A stretch of 64,000 nucleotides of DNA from an uncultured Streptococcus sp. (GTDB lineage Bacteria; Bacillota; Bacilli; Lactobacillales; Streptococcaceae). The stretch is taken from the NCBI GenBank assembly GCA_934229725.1, contig CAKQDX010000011.1, positions 15,902-79,901 on the forward strand, given 5' to 3'. The notes beneath the pieces were generated by a model that did no database searches, had not been told where the DNA came from, and saw nothing but the letters and a program-made list of their open reading frames with translations. Numbering within the stretch: position 1 is the stretch's first letter; the number at the start of each line of letters is the position of its first letter. Positions 41,564 to 48,652 of this stretch are shown here, piece after piece. The translations under genes were made by a program, and so were the position numbers.

Positions 41564-42220
41564 ATGATGTTACGAACACCCTTCGAAGAAGAATTAGCAA
41601 AACTCCACAATCAATTTTATGCCATGGGTACCGAAGTTGCTGCACAGCTCAAAAAAGCCGTACGTGCCTTCATCAGCCATGACCGTGAATTGGCTAAAGA
41701 AGTTATTGAAAACGATGAAATTGTCAATAACTACGAAACCAAACTTGAGAAAAAATCGCTTGAAATTATCGCCCTTCAGCAACCTGTATCAAGTGATTTA
41801 CGTACTGTTATCACTGCACTAAAAGCCTCTAGTGACGTCGAGCGTATGGGCGACCATGCCGTTGCCATCGCTAAGGCAACCATCCGTATTAAGGGTGAAA
41901 ACCGAATGACTGATATTGAAGCTGAGATCAAAAAAATGGGAAAAGCAGTCCGCCATATGGTCGAAGAAGCTCTTGAAGTTTACTTGAATGCTGATGAAAA
42001 GCGTGCTTATGAAATCGCAGCTTCAGATGAAATCATTGACAACTTTTTCCGTGATATCCAATCCATGACGGTAGAAGGTGTCCGCAAAAATCCAGATGCA
42101 GCCTTCGCTGCCAAAGAATATTTCCAAGTACTCATGTATTTGGAACGCATTGGTGACTATGCCCGCAATTTATGCGAATGGGTCGTCTATCTCAAATCTG
42201 GTAAAATCATTGAACTGTAG
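41564..42220 (+). CDS. phoU: Phosphate transport regulator PhoU
   Basis: The 218-aa protein is a PhoU four-helix repeat: RTPFEEELAKLHNQFYAMG, ASSDVERMGDHAVAIAKA and VLMYLERIGDYARNLCEWV, the paired E(R)xGD metal motifs. Couples Pst activity to phosphate signalling. ATG at 41564 or 41567; the ribosome site is weak. Confidence 0.94.
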   Translation: MMLRTPFEEELAKLHNQFYAMGTEVAAQLKKAVRAFISHDRELAKEVIENDEIVNNYETKLEKKSLEIIALQQPVSSDLRTVITALKASSDVERMGDHAVAIAKATIRIKGENRMTDIEAEIKKMGKAVRHMVEEALEVYLNADEKRAYEIAASDEIIDNFFRDIQSMTVEGVRKNPDAAFAAKEYFQVLMYLERIGDYARNLCEWVVYLKSGKIIEL

Positions 42221-42299
42221 GCAAAGCTTGCAATCTATGTTATAATGGGTCTGTATTGAATAAATTCAGGCTCTTTTCTTTTAAAGGAAAGTACCTAAT

Positions 42300-42327
42300 A
42301 TCGAAACATTTGTCAGTCTGTTTCGAT
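42300..42327 (+). other. Leader hairpin before pepN
   Basis: Perfect 9-bp stem ATCGAAACA / TGTTTCGAT with a 10-nt loop in the pepN leader, about 60 nt after a TGTTATAAT extended -10 (42237-42245). No T tract, so not a terminator; possibly mRNA stability or a binding site. Confidence 0.5.
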
Positions 42328-42355
42328 ACAAAAAGTTAGTTAGGAGTATATACGT

Positions 42356-44896
42356 ATGACAGCATCTGTTGCTCGTTTTATCGAAAGTTTCATCCCTGAA
42401 AATTATAATCTTTTCTTGGATATTAATCGTTCTGAAAAGACCTTTTCAGGGAATGTTGCCATTACAGGTGAAGCCCTTGATAACCATATCTCCCTTCACC
42501 AAAAAGACCTTACCATCCATTCTGTTCTCTTGGATAATGAATCCCTAAATTTCCAAATGGATGATGCCAATGAGGCTTTCCATATTGAACTTCCAGAGAC
42601 TGGAGTTTTGACGCTTGTCATTGAATTTTCTGGTCGTATTACAGACAATATGACTGGAATCTACCCATCATATTACACCCACAATGGTGAGAAGAAAGAA
42701 ATCATTTCAACACAGTTTGAATCTCATTTTGCGCGTGAAGCCTTCCCATCTATTGATGAACCAGAGGCTAAAGCGACCTTTGATTTCTCCTTGAAATTTG
42801 ACGCTGAAGAAGGCGATATTGCCTTGTCAAATATGCCTGAAATCAATAGTCATCTCCGTGAAGAAACTGGCGTTTGGACCTTTGAGACAACACCTCGTAT
42901 GTCAACTTATCTCCTAGCCTTTGGTTTTGGAGCTCTCCAAGGTAAAACTGCTAAAACTCAAAACGGTACAGAAGTCGGTGTCTTCGCTACGGTTGCACAA
43001 GCAGCAAACAGCGTTGACTTTGCGCTTGATATTGCCGTTCGTGTCATTGATTTCTACGAAGATTATTTCCAAGTCAAGTATCCTATTCCATTGTCTTACC
43101 ACCTTGCTCTTCCTGATTTCTCAGCAGGAGCTATGGAAAACTGGGGACTTGTTACCTACCGTGAAGTTTACCTTCTTGTAGATGAAAATAGCTCTGCTGT
43201 AAGCCGTCAACAGGTAGCCCTTGTTGTTGCCCACGAATTGGCTCACCAATGGTTCGGTAACCTTGTAACGATGAAATGGTGGGATGATCTCTGGCTTAAC
43301 GAAAGTTTTGCCAACATGATGGAATATGTTTCAGTAGATGCTATTGAGCCAAGTTGGAACATCTTTGAAGATTTCCAAACAACTGGTGTACCGCACGCAC
43401 TCCAACGTGATGCTACAGATGGTGTTCAGTCTGTCCATATGGAAGTCAATCATCCTGATGAGATTAACACCCTCTTTGACAGTGCCATCGTTTATGCCAA
43501 AGGTAGCCGACTCATGCACATGTTGCGCCGTTGGTTAGGTGATGAAGCCTTTGCCAAAGGACTTAAAGCCTATTTTGAAAAGCACCAATATAATAACACT
43601 GTTGGACGTGATCTTTGGAATGCCCTCTCAGATGCCTCAGGCAAAGATGTCTCTAGCTTTATGGATACTTGGTTGGAACAACCAGGTTACCCAGTGGTTA
43701 ATGCAGAGGTTGTTGATGACACGCTTATTCTTAGTCAAAAACAGTTCTTCATTGGTGAACACGAAGATAAAGGTCGACTTTGGGAAATCCCGTTGAACTC
43801 AAATTGGAAGGGTCTACCAGATACACTTTCAGAAGGACGAATTGAAATTCCAAATTATAGTCAACTTGCAGCCCAAAATGAGGGAGCTCTTCGTCTCAAC
43901 ACAGCAAATACAGCTCACTACATCACAGAATACCAAGGAAAACTCTTGGACAGTATCCTTGATGAATTTGCAACCCTCGATACTGTAAGTAAACTTCAAA
44001 TCTTGCAAGAGCGTCGTCTCCTAGCTGAAAGTGGACGTATTTCTTACGCAAGCCTAATCACCTTGCTTGATTTGGTTGAAAAAGAAGAAAGCTTCTTGAT
44101 TGCTCAAGCTAAATCACAAATTCTTAGCGGTTTGAAGCGCTTTATTGATGAAGATACAGAAGCAGAAGTGCATTTTAACGCCTTGGTACGTCGCCAATAC
44201 CAAAATGACTTTGAGCGTCTTGGTTTTGAAGCCAAAGAAGGCGAGTCAGATGAAGACGAGATGGTACGTCAGACAATGCTTGGCTATTTGATTCAGGCAG
44301 ACTATCAACCAGCTGTTTTAGCAGCAGCAAGTGTTTTCCAAGCTCATAAAGAAAACTTTGAAAGCATTCCAGCAAGTGTCCGAGGTCTTGTCCTTATTAA
44401 CCAAATGAAACAAGAAAACAGCCTTGAGCTTGTTGAAGAATATGTGAATGCTTACGTTGCAACCAACGATAGTAACTTCCGTCGTCAATTGACTCAAGCA
44501 GTCGCTTACCTTAAAAATCAAGAAGGTCTTGACTACGTTTTAGGCCATCTGAAGGATAAAAATGTTGTTAAACCACAAGATTTGTACCTTTGGTACCTAA
44601 GCTTCCTTAATAAATCTTATGCTCAAGAAACCATTTGGAACTGGGCTAAAGAGAATTGGGAATGGATTAAGGCTGCCCTTGGTGGAGATATGAGCTTTGA
44701 TACCTTTGTTAATATCCCAGCATCTGTCTTCAAAACCCAAGAACGTCTTGATCAGTATATTGCCTTCTTTGAGCCACAAACAAGCGATAAAGGCTTAGAA
44801 CGTAATATCTTAATGGGTATTAAAACAATCGCCGCACGTGTAGATTTGATTGATAAAGAAAAAGCAGCTGTTGAATCAACACTTAAAGATTATTAG
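42356..44896 (+). CDS. pepN: Aminopeptidase N (lysyl aminopeptidase)
   Basis: The 846-aa M1 metallopeptidase has GAMEN (258-262) for substrate N-terminus and the zinc site HELAH (293-297), with the third ligand Glu in NESFANMMEY. Length and sequence fit lactic-bacterial PepN. Removes N-terminal residues from casein-derived and other peptides in the cytoplasm. Monocistronic with terminator. Confidence 0.96.
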   Translation: MTASVARFIESFIPENYNLFLDINRSEKTFSGNVAITGEALDNHISLHQKDLTIHSVLLDNESLNFQMDDANEAFHIELPETGVLTLVIEFSGRITDNMTGIYPSYYTHNGEKKEIISTQFESHFAREAFPSIDEPEAKATFDFSLKFDAEEGDIALSNMPEINSHLREETGVWTFETTPRMSTYLLAFGFGALQGKTAKTQNGTEVGVFATVAQAANSVDFALDIAVRVIDFYEDYFQVKYPIPLSYHLALPDFSAGAMENWGLVTYREVYLLVDENSSAVSRQQVALVVAHELAHQWFGNLVTMKWWDDLWLNESFANMMEYVSVDAIEPSWNIFEDFQTTGVPHALQRDATDGVQSVHMEVNHPDEINTLFDSAIVYAKGSRLMHMLRRWLGDEAFAKGLKAYFEKHQYNNTVGRDLWNALSDASGKDVSSFMDTWLEQPGYPVVNAEVVDDTLILSQKQFFIGEHEDKGRLWEIPLNSNWKGLPDTLSEGRIEIPNYSQLAAQNEGALRLNTANTAHYITEYQGKLLDSILDEFATLDTVSKLQILQERRLLAESGRISYASLITLLDLVEKEESFLIAQAKSQILSGLKRFIDEDTEAEVHFNALVRRQYQNDFERLGFEAKEGESDEDEMVRQTMLGYLIQADYQPAVLAAASVFQAHKENFESIPASVRGLVLINQMKQENSLELVEEYVNAYVATNDSNFRRQLTQAVAYLKNQEGLDYVLGHLKDKNVVKPQDLYLWYLSFLNKSYAQETIWNWAKENWEWIKAALGGDMSFDTFVNIPASVFKTQERLDQYIAFFEPQTSDKGLERNILMGIKTIAARVDLIDKEKAAVESTLKDY

Positions 44897-44903
44897 TGAA
44901 AAC

Positions 44904-44941
44904 AAACAAGCTCTCCGTTTTGGAAAGCTTGTTTTTGTGTG
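44904..44941 (+). terminator. Terminator of pepN
   Basis: AAACAAGCT / AGCTTGTTT with an inner TCC / GGA and T tract. Confidence 0.85.
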
Positions 44942-44947
44942 AGTAAT

Positions 44948-44971
44948 TTTACATAAATTAAGTTACGTTAT
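44948..44971. repeat. 24-bp palindrome copy 3
   Basis: TTTACATAA, centre ATTAAG, TTACGTTAT. Lies after the pepN terminator in the gap convergent with xerS. Confidence 0.6.
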
Positions 44972-44984
44972 TCTAAACTGCTTT

Positions 44985-45008
44985 ATTGCATAATTATATT
45001 TATGTAAA
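44985..45008. repeat. 24-bp palindrome copy 4
   Basis: ATTGCATAA, centre TTATAT, TTATGTAAA. It is 13 bp after copy 3. Confidence 0.55.
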
Positions 45009-45014
45009 TTTCAA

Positions 45015-45037
45015 AACCATTCCGAGTTGGAATGGTT
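45015..45037. repeat. ATTCC-core hairpin beside palindromes 3 and 4
   Basis: AACCATTCC / GGAATGGTT with a 5-nt loop. Same family as the hairpin at 21931-21976. It also lies 14 nt past the xerS stop and may serve as its 3' end. Confidence 0.6.
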
Positions 45038-45050
45038 AGTAGTAAACTTA

Positions 45051-46121
45051 TCAGAGATTGTCTAGAGCATTTTTTTGCTCATCATTAACAATATGCGTAT
45101 ATAGATCGGTGACCTGGGTAGAAGCATGGCCAAGTTGGTGACTAACCAAGACTTGAGACTTGGTAGCATCATAAAGACGTGTAGCCAAGGTGTGTCGTAA
45201 TTTGTGGGGAGTCACACGTATCTTGAAGACTTGAGAATATTTAGCAACCATTTTTTCGATACTTGAAGCATCAATACGGTTAGGCACCCCTCGATATTCC
45301 GTTAAAAATAGGGCAAGGTCTTGCTTCTCAGCCTTATAGCGTTTATCACGTATACTAAGATAAGTCTCAAGATAGGGTTTTGCAAAGCTCGCTACATTAA
45401 CTGAGTCCCGTTTGCCACCTTTTCGAGTGACATCAATGACCATCATCTTTAGATTGATGTCTTTAAGGTCCAGATTAACAGCCTCAGAGAGTCGAACACC
45501 CGAAGCCAGCAGCAAGGCTATGATCGCTAAATCACGTTCCTTATTCTTATAAAACGACGATTTTGCACGATTTGAGAGCTTGACTTCGTATTCGTTTTCT
45601 ACATAATCAAGGAATTCCATGGTCTCATCGCCTAGAAAGAGTTTTTGTTTGATATTCTCAGCTCGAGCAGCTAAAGTTTCTTTCTTTTTCTTAGTGGAAA
45701 CTTTTTTCATAACGTTACGATAGAAATAAGGCTCACCGTCAGGACCCTCGACCTCCTCGGTTAAATACTTATAAAGACTAGAAAGCGCTGAAAGTGTACG
45801 ATTAATGGTCGTTTGAGAGACACCCTGTTTCTTGGAATAGGTATTCAAAGATGGACGTTCACGTAGATAAAGGACAAAGGATTCCATATCTTTTTTGGTA
45901 AGATTTTCCAAGGTTTTGATGTCAATTGAGGCAATATCATCAGCATCTGAAATACCAGAGTCAATCAACCAGTCAAAAAAGCGTTTATATTCCTTGAGAT
46001 ATTCATATAAGGTTGTAAAAGAATACGGTACCGATAGTTTCGACTGGTAATATTCCAAGACGAACCAAGGCATTAGAGTTTTGTATTCTTCAATTTTTTC
46101 CAGTAAAAGTTCACGTTTCAT
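45051..46121 (-). CDS. xerS: Tyrosine recombinase XerS
   Basis: The 356-aa protein has an N-terminal SAM-like core-binding domain and a catalytic domain with Arg in LLLASGVRLSEAVNL, Lys in RKGGKRDSV, HKLRH (His-x-x-Arg), the second His in SHQLGHAS and nucleophile Tyr in TDLYTHI. Length and sequence fit XerS, the single recombinase that resolves chromosome dimers at difSL in streptococci and lactococci in place of XerC/XerD. The difSL site lies 54 bp upstream, as in other species. Confidence 0.95.
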   Translation of the reverse strand: MKRELLLEKIEEYKTLMPWFVLEYYQSKLSVPYSFTTLYEYLKEYKRFFDWLIDSGISDADDIASIDIKTLENLTKKDMESFVLYLRERPSLNTYSKKQGVSQTTINRTLSALSSLYKYLTEEVEGPDGEPYFYRNVMKKVSTKKKKETLAARAENIKQKLFLGDETMEFLDYVENEYEVKLSNRAKSSFYKNKERDLAIIALLLASGVRLSEAVNLDLKDINLKMMVIDVTRKGGKRDSVNVASFAKPYLETYLSIRDKRYKAEKQDLALFLTEYRGVPNRIDASSIEKMVAKYSQVFKIRVTPHKLRHTLATRLYDATKSQVLVSHQLGHASTQVTDLYTHIVNDEQKNALDNL

Positions 46122-46174
46122 TGGTTTATTTCTCCATAATTACTTAATAGAAGTATATCACACCCTTATCTTTC

Positions 46175-46205
46175 TTTCAAGAAAATTACAGTTTTTCGGA
46201 AAGAT
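46175..46205 (-). other. difSL chromosome-dimer resolution site
   Basis: A 31-bp element on minus reads ATCTTTCCGAAAAACTG, then TAATTTTCTTGAAA. From memory it matches the lactococcal/streptococcal difSL consensus at nearly every position, with imperfect XerS-binding arms on both sides of the crossover region. It lies just upstream of xerS, the conserved arrangement, and marks the replication terminus. Confidence 0.92.
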
Positions 46206-46293
46206 GTTATAAGGTGTTTTTTACTTAGAGGTTTTTATAGATTTACCGGCCAGCCTATCCAGCCTATATAGAGACTCACTTAGTCAATCATAA

Positions 46294-46328
46294 AAGAAAA
46301 AACAACCTGGAGTTTTCCAGATTGTTTC
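46294..46328 (-). terminator. Terminator of lplA
   Basis: Minus-strand stem AACAATCTGGA / TCCAGGTTGTT with 4-nt loop and TTTTTT. Confidence 0.9.
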
Positions 46329-46337
46329 AAACAATAA

Positions 46338-47327
46338 TTAAGCAACGATAGCTTTTGCAACCTCCTCGGTTGTCATACGTGAGAAATAATGTGTTGTATC
46401 AATAGTTTCAAGTTTAGCCAAGACATCGTCGTACTCGTAAGGTATTCCGACCAACAAGTCTTCAATATCTGATACATCTCCGATACCAAAGAAATCTCCG
46501 TAAATCTTAACAGATTTAATGATTGAATTTTCAACATTGGCATAGGTTGAAATCTTACCAGCTGGATAACGAACGTTACGTTCTACTGTGTATTCTGGTG
46601 ATTGACCGTATGTCCAGTCCCAGGTATTGAATTGTTGCTCATAAGACTCTTGAATCTTAGACAATTCGTCTTCAGAAAGGACGTATTCGGTCATTTCTGG
46701 GTAGAATTCTTTCATTTTTTCCAAGATTTTATCTGAGAATTCGTTTACGGTAATCTTTTCTGGCAATTCGTCTACAATGTTTGTCACACGGGCACGTACA
46801 GACTTAACGCCTTTAGATTCAATCTTGTCTTTGCTGACTTTGAGAGCTTGGCCAAGAACGGACATATCAACGTCAAAGAGCAAGCAACCATGGTGCATCA
46901 TTCGACCTTTATAGTATGCTTGAGCATTTCCACAGAACTTTTTACCATCAATTTCAAGGTCATTACGGCCAGTAAATTCAGCCTTAACACCCAAATCAGC
47001 AAGTGTAGCGATTACCGGTTGAGAGAAAGTCTTAAAGTCAAAAGCACCTTCATCTGCCTTATTAGAGATGATGGTATAATTAAGGTTGTTCAAATCGTGA
47101 TAAACAGCGCCACCACCAGATAAACGACGAACGACCTTAATATCATGAGCATCTGTATATTCTTTGTTAATCTCTTGAATGGTATTTTGGTGTTTCCCAA
47201 CAATGATAGCTGGACGGTTAATCCAGAGAATGAACAATTCATCTTCATTTACCAATTCACGAAAGGCATAGGCTTCCAAAGCAATATTATAGGCAGGATC
47301 ATTTGATGTGTTTACGATGTATTTCAT
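46338..47327 (-). CDS. lplA: Lipoate-protein ligase
   Basis: The 329-aa protein has the lipoyl-AMP site RRLSGGGAVYHDLNNLNYTII (about residue 65), NDLEIDGKKFCGNAQ and the C-terminal accessory domain of LplA. Attaches lipoate to E2/GcvH proteins. Start after GAGGAG; TATAAT about 40 nt upstream on minus. No lipoylated enzyme genes lie adjacent. Confidence 0.93.
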   Translation of the reverse strand: MKYIVNTSNDPAYNIALEAYAFRELVNEDELFILWINRPAIIVGKHQNTIQEINKEYTDAHDIKVVRRLSGGGAVYHDLNNLNYTIISNKADEGAFDFKTFSQPVIATLADLGVKAEFTGRNDLEIDGKKFCGNAQAYYKGRMMHHGCLLFDVDMSVLGQALKVSKDKIESKGVKSVRARVTNIVDELPEKITVNEFSDKILEKMKEFYPEMTEYVLSEDELSKIQESYEQQFNTWDWTYGQSPEYTVERNVRYPAGKISTYANVENSIIKSVKIYGDFFGIGDVSDIEDLLVGIPYEYDDVLAKLETIDTTHYFSRMTTEEVAKAIVA

Positions 47328-47417
47328 GAGGTCTCCTCTTGTAATGTGATACTTATATTATAATGGAAAACGGTGACAAAGTACACGAAGATGGCTTGGG
47401 AACACTTATTTTCATGA

Positions 47418-47423
47418 TATAAT
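47418..47423 (+). promoter_or_regulatory. Extended -10 of the unknown gene at 47446
   Basis: TGATATAAT, 20-odd nt upstream of the start, in the divergent gap with lplA. Confidence 0.5.
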
Positions 47424-47445
47424 AGTAAAAACATGGGGGTTATGG

Positions 47446-48543
47446 ATGATAAAAAAATTACGCAGTTATTGTAAAAAACTGAAAATCATACTAGCGCTTC
47501 TTCTTATTGCTGGTATAGGTATTTTTCTTTTTAACAGTTACCAAAGAGCCTATAAGCCTTATCTCTATGATAAAGGTAATTACTATTACAAGGCTTATCA
47601 TTACAGCGTTAAAAAGATAAAGTCTCAAAAGAAGATTGTCAAAGATATAGAGATTGAAGTTCTACACTTTGGAAAAGACGATTTTCCTTATGATTTGTCT
47701 ACCTATAAGATAGGCCAATATATCGATAAAGGAATTGATCCGCGAAGTCTTTTTTTGCATATCACTTTTACTGATAATACCAATATGACTTTACCATTTG
47801 GACAGGTGACCTCTACTGAAAACCATTATGAAGAATATCAAAACTATTTCGATCATAAAGTATTTGAAGTCGGTCCAGGCTTTGATAAGGAATGGTTTTC
47901 GAATGAAGAGAATTACAGACAAATAATTCAGCGTTTCCCTGGAATACATGATAAAACAATGGATACCAACTTCGAATTATATCTAAGGGATTTTCACTTT
48001 TTGATAGTTCCAGGCGATACCTTATATCAAACTGGTGCTGTCAAAGATGGTGTTAGAGAATACCAGTTTCAGTTGAAAAATCCTAAATCAGGAAAAATGC
48101 AAAGTTATATTATCTATGGAAATGGAGGTGACATTCCAATATGGGATTGGCAGGCTCCCTTCGTTACCTTTGAAAAGAATTATGATAACAAAGAAATAAT
48201 TCAGGAATTCTTTGATGACTACGATAATAGAAAGTATGGGAATTATTGGGATGGAAGATACAATATAACAACATTCCCTCACTTAAATTCTTTTAGAGGA
48301 GATGGGTATCTCTTTTATAAGAAGGCCTTTTACTCAGATGAATTTACAAATTTTCCGCTAAGCTTGGACCTAACGGGTAAGAGTGAAGATTTTAAGATTA
48401 CAATTACGAATTCTTACCTTCAAGAAGAATCCAGGACTGCCAAAGATGAAATCCATTATCTAAAATACTCAACATCTAAAACTTATGATTCATCAAATAA
48501 AGAAGCATATATAAATGATATATTGAATTACCACACAAAATAA
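47446..48543 (+). CDS. Unknown membrane-anchored extracellular protein
   Basis: I do not recognise this 365-aa protein. It has one N-terminal membrane helix (about residues 13-30) after a Lys/Arg-rich start (MIKKLRSYCKKLK), so most of it should lie outside. The rest is rich in Tyr, Phe, Asp and Lys with many aromatic pairs (YYYKAYHY, GNYWDGRYN, WDWQAPF), suggesting a beta-rich fold. It contains a single Cys in the cytoplasmic start. Base composition is more AT-rich than its neighbours. It sits 1.2 kb from difSL, a place where accessory genes are often inserted. Confidence 0.7.
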   Translation: MIKKLRSYCKKLKIILALLLIAGIGIFLFNSYQRAYKPYLYDKGNYYYKAYHYSVKKIKSQKKIVKDIEIEVLHFGKDDFPYDLSTYKIGQYIDKGIDPRSLFLHITFTDNTNMTLPFGQVTSTENHYEEYQNYFDHKVFEVGPGFDKEWFSNEENYRQIIQRFPGIHDKTMDTNFELYLRDFHFLIVPGDTLYQTGAVKDGVREYQFQLKNPKSGKMQSYIIYGNGGDIPIWDWQAPFVTFEKNYDNKEIIQEFFDDYDNRKYGNYWDGRYNITTFPHLNSFRGDGYLFYKKAFYSDEFTNFPLSLDLTGKSEDFKITITNSYLQEESRTAKDEIHYLKYSTSKTYDSSNKEAYINDILNYHTK

Positions 48544-48563
48544 CATAAGTTTATTTATGTAAA
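48540..48563. repeat. 24-bp palindrome copy 5
   Basis: ATAACATAA, centre GTTTAT, TTATGTAAA. It covers the stop codon of the unknown gene and runs into its terminator stem. Confidence 0.55.
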
Positions 48564-48597
48564 TACAGCTAATAGAGATAGTTAGCTGTATTTTTTC
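48563..48597 (+). terminator. Terminator of the unknown gene
   Basis: ATACAGCTAA / TTAGCTGTAT, 9-nt loop, TTTTTT. Confidence 0.9.
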
Positions 48598-48601
48598 ATG
48601 C

Positions 48602-48636
48602 AAAAAAACAAGATCATTTCTGATCTCGTTTTTCTT
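48602..48636 (-). terminator. Terminator of malP
   Basis: Minus strand AACGAGATCA / TGATCTTGTT with GAAA loop and T tract. Confidence 0.88.
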
Positions 48637-48652
48637 CTATGCAACTAGAATA

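Noticed and set aside
45051..46121. Tyrosine recombinase as a phage or ICE integrase.
   Set aside because: Length, motifs and the adjacent difSL identify it as housekeeping XerS; no mobile-element genes adjoin.
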